Part shown: one piece after another, positions 23,846 through 33,215 of the stretch | How the letters are laid out: every line of letters begins with the position of its first letter | How positions within the stretch are numbered: the first letter of the stretch is position 1 | NCBI GenBank assembly: GCA_902765225.1 | Contig: CACWYV010000002.1 | Coordinates: 4,697 to 68,696, forward strand | Length of the DNA stretch: 64,000 nt | DNA from: Candidatus Avelusimicrobium intestinale | GTDB lineage: Bacteria; Elusimicrobiota; Elusimicrobia; Elusimicrobiales; Elusimicrobiaceae | Direction: 5' to 3' | The notes under the pieces: model-generated | Seen by the model: only the letters and a program-made list of their open reading frames with translations | Databases searched by the model: none | What the model was told of the DNA's origin: nothing | Program-made: the position numbers and the translations under genes

Positions 23846-25489
23846 CTATTTTTTAAAGATATCACGCAGCTTGGCAGATACAGTATCCATATCGTCAATA
23901 AGTCCGCGCATTTTGTCTTCAATGGCCACCAGATTAACCGCTTGGCTGACCTGGGCCGTATCAATTGCCGGGCAAGTGCCCAACACCAAACGCAAGCCCT
24001 CGCTAGCCGTCTTAAACGCGCTTTGGCGGGCATTTATACGCGCCATGGTACAAAGTGTAGCCAAATCAAAGCGACTGCCTTCCGTAACAATTTTGTTCGC
24101 GCATTGGCGGACAAATACGGCAGCCACTTCCATTTCGCTGATTAAATCGCCCAACATAAACGTAACGTACTGGTGACGGGTGAGTTTATTGGCACGGCAA
24201 TCCTCTAACACACGCGCCAAGGCCCGCAGCCCGAGTGCCACACTGTCCGCACCGACTTGCGGGTTCTGGGCGTGTAACGCATCAAACTCCGCCGCTTGAT
24301 TGATATAATACTGGCCGCGCGATTTCAGGTGTTCCTGCCAGCGGCCCCGGAAAATGGTCATTTCCAACACTTCGCTGGTACCTTCGTAAATGCAGGTAAT
24401 TTTCACGTCACGTTTGATTTTCTCTACGGCAAATTCTTTGGTGTAGCCAAAACCGCCCATGGCTTGGATGGCGTCCTCGGCGGCTTTGTTACCCGATTCG
24501 GTAGCATACAGTTTGGCGATGGCCCCTTCGGTGGCCAATCCGTGATTATTGACTTCCAACTGTTTGGCCGTCCAATCAATGTAAGCCCGCGCCGCTTCAA
24601 AACGGATGTAATGCGGCGTGATAAGTTTTAACATAAACCCTTGCTTTTGCGAAAGCGGTCCGCCGGCCTGAATACGCTGCCCGGCATATTCCAGGGCAGT
24701 TTCAACGGCTTCCTCGCCGCCGCCTAATCCAAACGCTGCCACCATCAAACGGGTATAACCGAATACGGCTTGGGCTTGTAAAAATCCTTGACCTTCTTTT
24801 AACCCGATTAAATTTTCCGCCGGGACATATACTTCATCAAATGCCAGTCCTGCGGTATTAGACAAGCGGATACCGTGTTTATCCTCGTGTACATCTTGCG
24901 TAAAACCGGGGGTACCCCGTTCCACAATAAACCAACTCGGCCCGCCGGGAGCCAGGGCCAAAACCGTGTAAATATCGGCTACGCCGCCGTTGGAAATCCA
25001 CATTTTACTTCCGGTAATTTTGTATCCCACCACACGCCCGTTCTGCACCACGTGTTCGGCGCGGGTGCGCAAAGAAACCAAGTCGCTCCCTGCATCGGCT
25101 TCCGTCGCCCCGTAAGCTACCAGTTTATTTTCTTGGGCAATTTTGGTAAACCATTTGGCTTTTTGCTCCGGAGTGCCGCCTACGTTGAGCGGGTCGCTTC
25201 CTAAAAATGTGGCAAATACCCCCGTAGCGATACCGAGATCAATGCGGGCCAATTGCTCGCAAATGCGGTAAATTTCGGTGGTTTGACCGCCGAGCCCCCC
25301 GTATTCTTCCGGGATAAGTAACAAGTGCACGCCCAAAATATCGTGGTCGTACATTTCTTTTAAAATATCTAAAGGAATTTCATTCTTGGCATCGTGTTCG
25401 CGCAGCAGATTAAAAGAAATACGGTTTTTGGCGTATTGGCGCAAACTATCCAACATCAAGTTGCGGGTCATCAAATCGTTTTTAGCCAT
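23846..25489 (-). CDS. Acyl-CoA dehydrogenase with extended C-terminus
   Basis: 547 residues against about 380 for butyryl-CoA dehydrogenases. The ACAD core is clear: EEYGGLGG, GATEADAGSDLVSLRTRAE (FAD/substrate loop) near 140, GSKMWISNGGVAD near 165, GGFGYTKEFAVEKIKRD near 348 and IYEGTSEV near 370, which holds the catalytic Glu. A 160-residue helical tail follows, a size seen in larger, DUF1974- or FadE-like relatives. With etfB and ferredoxin-etfA it forms an acyl/enoyl-CoA redox unit, possibly producing a reduced fermentation end product. A TATAAT is at about 25515 on the minus strand. Confidence 0.85.
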   Translation of the reverse strand: MAKNDLMTRNLMLDSLRQYAKNRISFNLLREHDAKNEIPLDILKEMYDHDILGVHLLLIPEEYGGLGGQTTEIYRICEQLARIDLGIATGVFATFLGSDPLNVGGTPEQKAKWFTKIAQENKLVAYGATEADAGSDLVSLRTRAEHVVQNGRVVGYKITGSKMWISNGGVADIYTVLALAPGGPSWFIVERGTPGFTQDVHEDKHGIRLSNTAGLAFDEVYVPAENLIGLKEGQGFLQAQAVFGYTRLMVAAFGLGGGEEAVETALEYAGQRIQAGGPLSQKQGFMLKLITPHYIRFEAARAYIDWTAKQLEVNNHGLATEGAIAKLYATESGNKAAEDAIQAMGGFGYTKEFAVEKIKRDVKITCIYEGTSEVLEMTIFRGRWQEHLKSRGQYYINQAAEFDALHAQNPQVGADSVALGLRALARVLEDCRANKLTRHQYVTFMLGDLISEMEVAAVFVRQCANKIVTEGSRFDLATLCTMARINARQSAFKTASEGLRLVLGTCPAIDTAQVSQAVNLVAIEDKMRGLIDDMDTVSAKLRDIFKK

Positions 25490-25603
25490 CGCTGAGGTCT
25501 CCCCAAATAGAATATATTATATGATACCAATTTTTGGGGGAAGCAAGAAAGAGTAATCCCCCCGCATAGAGGAAAAAGGATAACAGCACCCGTTGCGATA
25601 GGG

Positions 25604-25652
25604 GCGGGATAAGGTAAGGCAAAATGACTAGGCACACTCCTCATTATCCCGC
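25604..25652. other. Inverted repeat upstream of the acyl-CoA dehydrogenase operon
   Basis: GCGGGATAA (25604-25612) pairs with TTATCCCGC (25644-25652) around 31 bases. It lies 115-163 bases upstream of the dehydrogenase start, beyond the visible TATAAT, so it may be an operator or a remnant element rather than a transcribed leader. Confidence 0.3.
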
Positions 25653-25681
25653 ACACCGACCTTGCAAGATAATGCCCCAAT

Positions 25682-25722
25682 AAAAAGAACCAACCCCCGG
25701 GCGTAAAACACCGGGAGTAGTT
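25682..25722. terminator. Terminator at the end of the ileS-queF gene run
   Basis: Minus strand ACTCCCGG pairs with CCGGGGGT around ten bases (25693-25700 with 25711-25718), followed by TTGGTTCTTTTTA. Five T on the + strand side could also stop leftward antisense transcription. Confidence 0.6.
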
Positions 25723-25740
25723 TTTAATAAAGGGCTGTAA

Positions 25741-26496
25741 TTACAATACTTGTTTTAATTCCAACGGAAGATTATCTCTTTTGATAATTACCGCACTGTG
25801 TGTATTGGTTCTTCCTTCCGCCCCCAAAATATCTACGCGGTAAGACACAATCCGTTTGCCATCAGCTTCTTTCACATTTACAATTTCAAACACATTGTCC
25901 GGAAAGTTGCCGGCCGATTCCAACACCAACACTTGCTGCGTTTTAAAATTCGCCGTCGGATACAACCCGCGCGCCACGCGTTTAAATGCCCGGTATTGTT
26001 CCAAAGAAGTAATGACCTTTGTCCGCACGGGGACGTCCAACATAGAAATCATACTCTCGGAGGAAGGGGCTTCCGGTTCGGCTTGGGCTTCCCGGCTTTT
26101 GAGCAGGGCCAGGAACCGGTCCAACTCTTCTTGCGTCGGCGGTGTACGGCCCGGTTGTTCGGTTTGCCCGGACAGAGAGGTTTGGGGTTGTTTTTTGGTT
26201 TCTTCCGGCGGTACAATGGCCCGCACGTTGGGCAATTTGAGTTGCGCCACCTGCGAAACCGAAGTCGTTTCCACCGGGGTATCCTCTTCAGGCACCACAA
26301 CAGCTGCGGGCTCGGCCGACCCCTCGGCAACAGATTTCCCTTCAGCTTCGGTGGCTTCCAACGGAAAGAATTCCTCTTCGGCTGATGCTAAAAAAGCCTG
26401 GTCCCGGCGCAGTTGGGCGCGGTCCCACCAATGCATCAGGATAGCCCCGGCCAGAAACACCCCACACAATAAAAACGCCTTGGGCAATAATCGCAT
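25741..26496 (-). CDS. Membrane-anchored protein with PrcB-like C-terminal domain
   Basis: 251 residues. One N-terminal transmembrane or signal segment (AFLLCGVFLAGAILMHWW) is followed by a long acidic, Glu/Pro-rich linker (about 40-150). A C-terminal domain (about 160-250) reads SLEQYRAFKRVARGL, TQQVLVLESAGNF, IVNVKEADGKRIVSYRVDI. This pattern resembles PrcB_C-type domains of secreted protease inhibitors, but loosely. It is the last gene of the ileS-lspA-...-queF run, four bases after queF. It is probably periplasmic, tethered to the inner membrane. Function unknown. Confidence 0.6.
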   Translation of the reverse strand: MRLLPKAFLLCGVFLAGAILMHWWDRAQLRRDQAFLASAEEEFFPLEATEAEGKSVAEGSAEPAAVVVPEEDTPVETTSVSQVAQLKLPNVRAIVPPEETKKQPQTSLSGQTEQPGRTPPTQEELDRFLALLKSREAQAEPEAPSSESMISMLDVPVRTKVITSLEQYRAFKRVARGLYPTANFKTQQVLVLESAGNFPDNVFEIVNVKEADGKRIVSYRVDILGAEGRTNTHSAVIIKRDNLPLELKQVL

Positions 26497-26500
26497 AAAA

Positions 26501-26908
26501 CTACGGCTCCTGTTTGTATGTAGCCGTAATCACCGAGCGCAACCCACCGCGCGGCGTAAATACACCCGTTACTGTCGCGCATTTGGGTTTACAGGCCGCT
26601 ACTACATCGTCCAAAATTTTATTGGCGATATTTTCCATAAAAATTCCCATATCCCGGTATTCCAAGAGGTAATACTTCAGAGATTTGAGTTCCAAGCATA
26701 ACTCGTTGGGAATATAATCAATGGTAATCGTGCCAAAGTCCGGCAGGCCGGTTTTCGGGCAGACGGAAGTAAATTCCGGCAATTCAATTTTAATTTGGTA
26801 ATCCCGTTTGTATTGGTTTGGCCAACATTGAATTTGCGGCAAAACAGCATCCGCATTTTTGCGGGCGTGATCGGAAGTATATCCGAAGTCAATATCGTTT
26901 TTTTTCAT
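26501..26908 (-). CDS. queF: 7-cyano-7-deazaguanine reductase QueF
   Basis: The start is set at ATG 26908 (MKKNDIDFGY), overlapping the ATPase stop by ATGA; the longer frame intrudes into the ATPase. 135 residues, the short single-domain class. ELPEFTSVCPKTGLPDFG (about 48-65) holds the catalytic Cys and Asp, and LELKSLKYYLLEYR is the substrate-pocket segment. It reduces preQ0 to preQ1 with NADPH for queuosine in tRNA. queD and queE lie 22 kb away in this window; queC is not seen. Confidence 0.92.
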   Translation of the reverse strand: MKKNDIDFGYTSDHARKNADAVLPQIQCWPNQYKRDYQIKIELPEFTSVCPKTGLPDFGTITIDYIPNELCLELKSLKYYLLEYRDMGIFMENIANKILDDVVAACKPKCATVTGVFTPRGGLRSVITATYKQEP

Positions 26909-28857
26909 TTGATGCGTAATAACCCCATAGAATTTAAGATAACCAACAACAGCACCGCCACACTGCCGCCCAACGTCCAACGCCAGTCAGCCACGTGAAA
27001 CGACGCTTGCTCAAATAAAAACTCCACCCATACTACGCTAAGTAGCAATGATGCCACCGCATTAAAACGGCTGGTACGGCGGAGTTTTTGATTGATTTTA
27101 AACAAATCCATAATCGGATATAAGTCCGGCCGTTCAATCAACACATCTACCCAATGATTGTACACATTTTTACCGGAAGAAAAAGCAATCCCCGCGTCTG
27201 CCTTCAGCAAGGCCACAATGTCGTTAAACCCGTCACCTACCATTACCACCTTCTGCCCCATGGCCTGCAAATTGCCCACAATTTCCGCCTTGGTTTTGGG
27301 TAACACGTTGGAACTGCGTTTTTCAATATCCAGTTCGTCAGCTACCGCTGAAACCGATAAATCATTATCCCCCGATACCAACAATAAATCTTTTTCCTTT
27401 TGTTTCAGAAAATCTACTACATCCCGCGCACCGGGGCGCAATGCATCGGAGAGTGTCAAATACCCTAAATATACCCCGTTTTTGGCTATGCAGATGACGG
27501 CTTCCTGCACCCAGTACACTTCCTGGGGCAACTCTATACCTTGCTCTTCCATCCACGGAATACGGCCGGCAAAAATAATGTTCCGGCCCGCTACCACTTG
27601 CACCCCTACACCGGGGATCATCTCCATAGATGTAACGGGTTTAGGGAAAATGCGGTTACGCAACGTATATTTCATGACGGCTCCGGCAAACGGACCGTCG
27701 GCCTGTTGCTCGGCACAGGCGGCGGCTTCCAACAGGATTTTCTTGCTACGCGGCGTATCGGTGGCCGGATAGACCCCGCTAACGGCCAATTCACCGCGGG
27801 TCAACGTACCGGTTTTATCAAAAAACATCGTGTCGGAAAATTCCAGCAAATCCAACGCGTACCGATTTTGGATGCGGATGCCGGCCTTGCGGGCGGCACG
27901 CTTGGCAAAATAAACAGGCAGACTTTCGGCAAACAACAACGCCAGCGGCGTTCCTAACGAAAGAAGCACCAACACCACGCCGCTATAGTGCCACCAACCG
28001 CCGTTGCGGTACACCAACCACCCGTACTGCCCCATGGCTATCACTAACAAAACCGTGAGAGTAAAAGCCGAAAACGTATCCAACTGCGTGGTAAACATCC
28101 GGTGGCGCAATTCGTTGTTGCGTACAGCATTCATGACCCCCATCAATACGGACGAACCGATGGGTGCCGTCACTTCCACCGCAATGGGACTGGCTTTATT
28201 AATCGTACCCGCATAGACCGGGTTACCCTCTTTCTTGTACGCCAACATCATGTTTCCGGTAATGAGTTGTTCATCCAGGGAAGTACTCCCCTGTACGATT
28301 ATCCCGTCGCACGGTAGCCGTTCGCCTTTTTTGACGATGACTTTATCGCCGGGTTTTAATTCGTTGGCAAATACCGGCCGAACGTCCTCTCCATCCAACT
28401 TCCGGCCGGACTTGGGCAGAAAATCATCTATCTTTTGCACATATATCTGTACACTTTCCCGTTCCCGCACACGGCAAAACTGCGTCCATAACGAAAGCGT
28501 TAAAAACAACGATACGTACAAGTATAAATCATCCACCGGGCCAAACAACTGCCGGGTAACAAAGGTATTAAAGGCCGAGTAGAAGAAACCGGCATATACC
28601 ACAACACTGACCAGGAAAGGGAAACCGGCACGGGCGTGGAAAATATCCTTCCACGCGCTTTTGACGAAAATATCCGCGCACAACACCGCATTAAACAACA
28701 CCAAGATAAAGAAACTAATCGGCGCGTAGTGCAACCGTAACGAGAATAATAACAACAAAAACAGACAAGCCGATAAATAAAACCGGTATAAGAAAGCAGA
28801 GGACGGCTGGTCAAACGCCGCAGAAAAGAAAGAGTGCGATTTGCTGTGGGCTGCCAT
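26905..28857 (-). CDS. P-type ATPase-like membrane protein with altered catalytic motifs
   Basis: 650 residues with about six to eight membrane segments and no N-terminal metal-binding domain. The phosphorylation site DKTGTLT is intact near 348, as is MVGDGFNDIVAL in the hinge near 542. Compared with heavy-metal P1B pumps, the membrane CPC motif reads TPL (LLSLGTPLALLFAES), the SEHP nucleotide-binding motif reads ADGPFA without His, and the TGES dephosphorylation loop reads LITGNM without Glu. It may be phosphorylated but cycle poorly, or transport an unusual ligand. It is co-transcribed between a TPR lipoprotein and queF. Confidence 0.75.
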   Translation of the reverse strand: MAAHSKSHSFFSAAFDQPSSAFLYRFYLSACLFLLLLFSLRLHYAPISFFILVLFNAVLCADIFVKSAWKDIFHARAGFPFLVSVVVYAGFFYSAFNTFVTRQLFGPVDDLYLYVSLFLTLSLWTQFCRVRERESVQIYVQKIDDFLPKSGRKLDGEDVRPVFANELKPGDKVIVKKGERLPCDGIIVQGSTSLDEQLITGNMMLAYKKEGNPVYAGTINKASPIAVEVTAPIGSSVLMGVMNAVRNNELRHRMFTTQLDTFSAFTLTVLLVIAMGQYGWLVYRNGGWWHYSGVVLVLLSLGTPLALLFAESLPVYFAKRAARKAGIRIQNRYALDLLEFSDTMFFDKTGTLTRGELAVSGVYPATDTPRSKKILLEAAACAEQQADGPFAGAVMKYTLRNRIFPKPVTSMEMIPGVGVQVVAGRNIIFAGRIPWMEEQGIELPQEVYWVQEAVICIAKNGVYLGYLTLSDALRPGARDVVDFLKQKEKDLLLVSGDNDLSVSAVADELDIEKRSSNVLPKTKAEIVGNLQAMGQKVVMVGDGFNDIVALLKADAGIAFSSGKNVYNHWVDVLIERPDLYPIMDLFKINQKLRRTSRFNAVASLLLSVVWVEFLFEQASFHVADWRWTLGGSVAVLLLVILNSMGLLRIK

Positions 28858-28860
28858 AAA

Positions 28861-29847
28861 TTACGGTTCTGAATAGAAACGGCGCGTTTGCACTTGTTCC
28901 CTTCCTTTTTCGGTGCGCATAGCACGCATTTTGGCCTCGTAGTGTGCGGCGCGGGCCGGATCCAGTTTGCGGGCTGCCATATAATTGGCCGTGGCCGAAA
29001 TCGGGTCGGACATGGCTAACATATCTCCCATCAACTCGTAGGTGGGAGCGTACTTATCAGCCCATTTTTTTGATTCTTGCAATAACCCCAACGCACGGTC
29101 CACTTCTCCTTTGCGGAACATCAAATCCCCCATGTAGTAGTAGGCCAAGGCGTAAGTCGGTTTAATAGAAACGGCAGTTTCCAAATCGGCATAGGCATCG
29201 GCGGGATAGTCCAGCCGCATCAGGGAGCGGGCGCGCTCCAAATAAGCGCGGGCATCCTTGGGATTTAAGGCAATTAATACAGTCAAATCTCGCACGGCCG
29301 ATTCGTATTCACCCATATCAAAATACGTCAAGGCCCGGTTTAATAACAACAGCGGATCTCTCGGACGTAACTGGGCCGCCTTGTTAAAATCAATGAGGGC
29401 ATCCAACGTACGGCCTGACCGGTAGTAGGCAATAGCCCGGTTCACCCGGGCGGTAAAATAGTTGGTATTCAAATTAAGCGCATCCGTCAATACGCCTACC
29501 GCATCTATATAGCGGTTCGTATCAATATACAACGCACCTAAATTATTATACGGCTCGGCCACGTTGGGTTCAAGTTCCATGGCGCGTTGGTAATCGTGTT
29601 CGGCATTGAGTAAATATTGTTGTTTTTCTTTGTCGTTTTTGGTTTTGCGCTGCTCCCACAAAATGCCTCTGTTTAAGTAGGCCGCAAAATGATTGGGCTC
29701 CTGTTTCACCAAACGCGTATACAGCGCAATGGCTTGTTCATATTTGCCTTGCGCCGTAGCCAAGCGGGCTTTTTGAAAAAGGGCTTTGTTAGAATTGCAC
29801 GCTGTCAAAAGCAATACGACCGCTACACCTACACACAATTTTCTCAT
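28861..29847 (-). CDS. TPR-repeat lipoprotein
   Basis: 328 residues. A lipoprotein signal peptide ends in the lipobox LLTAC (Cys 17). About seven to eight tetratricopeptide repeats follow (for example AAYLNRGILWEQ, EPYNNLGALYIDTN, ALAYYYMGDLMFRKG), ending with a basic tail. Such proteins act as outer-membrane or periplasmic scaffolds. The gene overlaps lspA, which encodes the peptidase that matures lipoproteins, by four bases. Three bases separate it from the ATPase-like gene. Confidence 0.85.
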   Translation of the reverse strand: MRKLCVGVAVVLLLTACNSNKALFQKARLATAQGKYEQAIALYTRLVKQEPNHFAAYLNRGILWEQRKTKNDKEKQQYLLNAEHDYQRAMELEPNVAEPYNNLGALYIDTNRYIDAVGVLTDALNLNTNYFTARVNRAIAYYRSGRTLDALIDFNKAAQLRPRDPLLLLNRALTYFDMGEYESAVRDLTVLIALNPKDARAYLERARSLMRLDYPADAYADLETAVSIKPTYALAYYYMGDLMFRKGEVDRALGLLQESKKWADKYAPTYELMGDMLAMSDPISATANYMAARKLDPARAAHYEAKMRAMRTEKGREQVQTRRFYSEP

Positions 29848-30332
29848 ACTTCCTCCCGTTTTTTATGACCCCAAAATAAAGAAAGTACCATCAACCCGGC
29901 ACCTACACAAATCGCGGTATCGGCCACATTAAATACGGGCCATACCAAAAAATCTAAAAAATCTACCACATACCCTAAGGCTATTCTATCATAAAGATTA
30001 CCCAGTGCACCCGCTAGAATGAGTACGCCCCCCCATTTGGCCCACGGTCCCTGCGCACACAGATCTTTCCAACTATAAAGCAGGTAACCAATAATCGCCG
30101 CCGTAATAAAAACCAGTAACGTATTCCCTCCCTGAAACATACCGAAAGATGCCCCCGTATTTTCTACATAATGCAAGTGAAAAAACGGGAACACGGGTAT
30201 AGGATTTTCCCACAAGACCCGTTGGGCCGCTATTTTACTAATGCGGTCCACGCCCCACACAAAGGCCACCACCGTCAACACGCCGGCATTGGACACGAGC
30301 CAATTTTTAACAGTTCCCTTCCAGTTACGCAC
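29844..30332 (-). CDS. lspA: Lipoprotein signal peptidase
   Basis: 162 residues with four membrane helices. The Asp pair lies in GNLYDRIALGYVVDFLDF (about 111-128) and FNVADTAICVG; ENTGASFGM near 57 is also conserved. LspA cleaves prolipoproteins at the lipidated Cys in the inner membrane. It overlaps ileS by eight bases; ileS-lspA is a common bacterial pairing. Confidence 0.95.
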   Translation of the reverse strand: MRNWKGTVKNWLVSNAGVLTVVAFVWGVDRISKIAAQRVLWENPIPVFPFFHLHYVENTGASFGMFQGGNTLLVFITAAIIGYLLYSWKDLCAQGPWAKWGGVLILAGALGNLYDRIALGYVVDFLDFLVWPVFNVADTAICVGAGLMVLSLFWGHKKREEV

Positions 30333-33135
30333 GGACCGGATCCTCCACCGTCATCCCTTCGCGGGCGAGTACTTCCTCGCAACGCCCGCAGATATCGTTG
30401 TGCGCGTGCGTACCGACATCCTCTTTCCACTGCCAGCAACGGGCACATTTCGTTCCGCGCGCGTGGGAAACTTCCACCGATAGCGGTTCGGTCCCGTCTT
30501 TGATTTCTACTTGGGATACGATCAAAATTTCCGGCCACAATTCCCGGGTTTGGTCCAAAAAAGCGCGGGTAGCGGCGTCGCTAGTGCTAAAAGTAACCCG
30601 GGCTTCTAACGAAGAACCGATCACTTTCTTTTCGCGGGCACTTTCCAGTGATTTTTGGACGTCCTCCCGGATGTGACGGATTTTATTCCATTTTTCTTCT
30701 AACTTTACATCCGGAATGAGGGAAGCATTACGCGGCAGAAGCGATAAGAAAACACTCTGCTCCAACGTACGCCCGAGCGCCGTTTTACGCAGTTCCTGCC
30801 AGGCTTCTTCCGCCGTGAAAGATAACACCGGCGCCATCAATTGCAACAAGGCCAGCGTGATCTCCGCCAACACCGTCTGCGCACTGCGGCGGGCCGGAGC
30901 GGCGGCTCCTTGGGTGTAAAGACGGTCTTTAGACGCGTCCAACATAAAAGAGGACAAATCTAAAATACAAAAGTCAGCCAACGCACGCATGGCCCGACGG
31001 AAATTAAATTCCTCATACCCGTTATGCACTTCTTCTATGAGCGTATTTAACCGGCCCAACATGTATTGGTCCATTTCCGTTAAATCTTTAGCCGCTACCC
31101 GGTGCACATCCGGGTCATAATCGTACAAGTTGCCCAGGGCATAACGCACCGTATTGCGGATTTTGCGATAGGTATCTATCGGCCCACCCAAAATCTCGTC
31201 CGAAATACGCACGTCGCCTTGATAGTCGGAAAATGACACCCACAAACGCAGAATGTCCGCTCCATACTTGTTAATGACATCTTCGGGGTCAACGGCATTA
31301 CCGAGCGATTTATGCATGGGACGCCCCTGTCCGTCCAACACCATTCCGTGGGTTAAAATAGTTTTAAAGGGAGCCGTACCCTCCAAGGTGTAAGAGGGAA
31401 TGTAGGAACTTTGGAACCAGCCGCGGTGTTGGTCGGACCCTTCGGAATACACATCTGCGGGGAAGTCCAAACCGCGGTCTTTTAAGACGGCCGCCCACGA
31501 CACACCCGAATCAAGCCATACATCCAAGATATCCGTTTCCTTTCTAAATTCATGGCTGCCGCACGCACAGGTATAACCTTCCGGCATCAATTTTTCCACC
31601 GGGTCAATAAACCAAAAGTCGGACCCCTCATTCATAGCACGGGCTTTGATGAAGGCAAACAGTTCGTGATCCACCTGTGGCTTACCGCATTTTTTGCAGT
31701 ACAACACAGCCACCGGAGTTCCCCAAAAACGTTGGCGCGACAAACACCAATCGGGTCGCAAACCAATCATGGAACGCATACGCTCTTGCCCGCCGGCCGG
31801 GTAAAATTTCACTTCGGATAAATGATCCATGAGCTTCTGCCGTAAACCGTCTTTGTCAATGGACATAAACCATTGTTCCGTAGCGCGGAAAATAATCGGG
31901 TTGTGGCAACGCCAACAATGCGGATAACTATGCACAATTTGCTGTTCTTTGATTAAAGCCCCCAACTCATCTAATTTTTTAACCATGAGCGGATTGGCTT
32001 CAAACACGGGCATACCTTCAAATATACCCGCGTCTTTTGTATAACATCCTTTTTCATCCACCGGGCAAACGGTTTCCAAATTCCATTGTTTACCGGCTTG
32101 TGCATCTTCTTCCCCGTGTCCGGGCGCAATATGTACTACACCGACCCCGGCATCCATCGTTACAAAATCCGTCCAGATAACGGGATTTTCACGATGAGAA
32201 AGCGGATGGTAATACTTCATACCGACCAGTTTTCCACCGGCTACTTTACCGGCTTGGGTGCAATCCAACCCCGTGTTTTTCAGAAATTCTTCGGCCAGTT
32301 TTTCCGCCACAATGTAGTACTCACCCGTTTTGGCATCTTGCAAAACGGCGTAATCCTCCGTATTAGACACAGCAGCAGCCACGTTGGCGGGAATCGTCCA
32401 CGGAGTGGTGGTCCACACCGCTAAACTGACAGGTTTGGTATAGTCCAAATCACCCAATATCTTTTTGTCAAACGCGGCCAATTTAAAGCGCAGGTAAATG
32501 GAAGGCGAAGAAATGTCTTTGTACTCTGTTTCCGCATCCGCTAGCGCCGTTTCACAATGCGGACACCAGGTAATTGTTTTTTGGCCTTTGTAAACGTATC
32601 CTTTTTCAATTAAGTCTAAAAAGGCCCCCACGGTAATACCTTCGTAGCGCGGGGCCATCGTCAAGTAGGGATTATCCCAATCGGCTTGTACGCCCAATCG
32701 TTTAAAACCCTGGCGTTGTAAATCAATAAATTTGGCGGCAAATTCACGGGCGCGCTTACGGAAAGCCGGTACATCGGTGATGTGCTTTTTGTTCTGTTTA
32801 AGTTCTTTGAGTAATGCCTGTTCAATGGGCAAACCGTGACAATCCCACCCGGGTACATACGGCGTATAGCATCCGTTCATAGCGCGGGATTTCAAAATAA
32901 TATCCTTAATTACTTTATCCAGTGCGTGACCGATATGAATTTTCCCATTGGCGTATGGAGGTCCGTCGTGCAGTACAAAGTGCTTGCCGGACTCGTTTTT
33001 CTTGAGCACGGCTTCATACAAATTGATAGATTTCCAAAACTCCAACAGAGTAGGTTCTTTTTGCGCAAGACCGGCGCGCATCGGGAAATCCGTCTTGGGT
33101 AGCAAAACGGTATGGGAATACTTATTTTTGGCCAT
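30325..33135 (-). CDS. ileS: Isoleucyl-tRNA synthetase
   Basis: 936 residues. The class I HIGH motif is in PPYANGKIHIGHALDK near 59, the editing domain at about 200-400, and the second signature reads RPMHKSLGN near 602 where KMSKS is usual. The anticodon-binding domain and a C-terminal zinc finger (CARCWQWKE...CGRCEE) complete a bacterial type IleS. The altered KMSKS keeps the Lys-Ser pair. It charges tRNA-Ile and leads a run of tightly packed genes (lspA, TPR lipoprotein, ATPase-like, queF). A TATAAT lies on the minus strand near 33170 and CGGAG precedes the ATG. Confidence 0.95.
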   Translation of the reverse strand: MAKNKYSHTVLLPKTDFPMRAGLAQKEPTLLEFWKSINLYEAVLKKNESGKHFVLHDGPPYANGKIHIGHALDKVIKDIILKSRAMNGCYTPYVPGWDCHGLPIEQALLKELKQNKKHITDVPAFRKRAREFAAKFIDLQRQGFKRLGVQADWDNPYLTMAPRYEGITVGAFLDLIEKGYVYKGQKTITWCPHCETALADAETEYKDISSPSIYLRFKLAAFDKKILGDLDYTKPVSLAVWTTTPWTIPANVAAAVSNTEDYAVLQDAKTGEYYIVAEKLAEEFLKNTGLDCTQAGKVAGGKLVGMKYYHPLSHRENPVIWTDFVTMDAGVGVVHIAPGHGEEDAQAGKQWNLETVCPVDEKGCYTKDAGIFEGMPVFEANPLMVKKLDELGALIKEQQIVHSYPHCWRCHNPIIFRATEQWFMSIDKDGLRQKLMDHLSEVKFYPAGGQERMRSMIGLRPDWCLSRQRFWGTPVAVLYCKKCGKPQVDHELFAFIKARAMNEGSDFWFIDPVEKLMPEGYTCACGSHEFRKETDILDVWLDSGVSWAAVLKDRGLDFPADVYSEGSDQHRGWFQSSYIPSYTLEGTAPFKTILTHGMVLDGQGRPMHKSLGNAVDPEDVINKYGADILRLWVSFSDYQGDVRISDEILGGPIDTYRKIRNTVRYALGNLYDYDPDVHRVAAKDLTEMDQYMLGRLNTLIEEVHNGYEEFNFRRAMRALADFCILDLSSFMLDASKDRLYTQGAAAPARRSAQTVLAEITLALLQLMAPVLSFTAEEAWQELRKTALGRTLEQSVFLSLLPRNASLIPDVKLEEKWNKIRHIREDVQKSLESAREKKVIGSSLEARVTFSTSDAATRAFLDQTRELWPEILIVSQVEIKDGTEPLSVEVSHARGTKCARCWQWKEDVGTHAHNDICGRCEEVLAREGMTVEDPVRA

Positions 33136-33215
33136 GGTGTAAAACTCCGTAATTAAGGATATTTTATATTATATAAAATTGGAGGAGGAAACGACTACTG
33201 TTACTTGCGGAGCCA

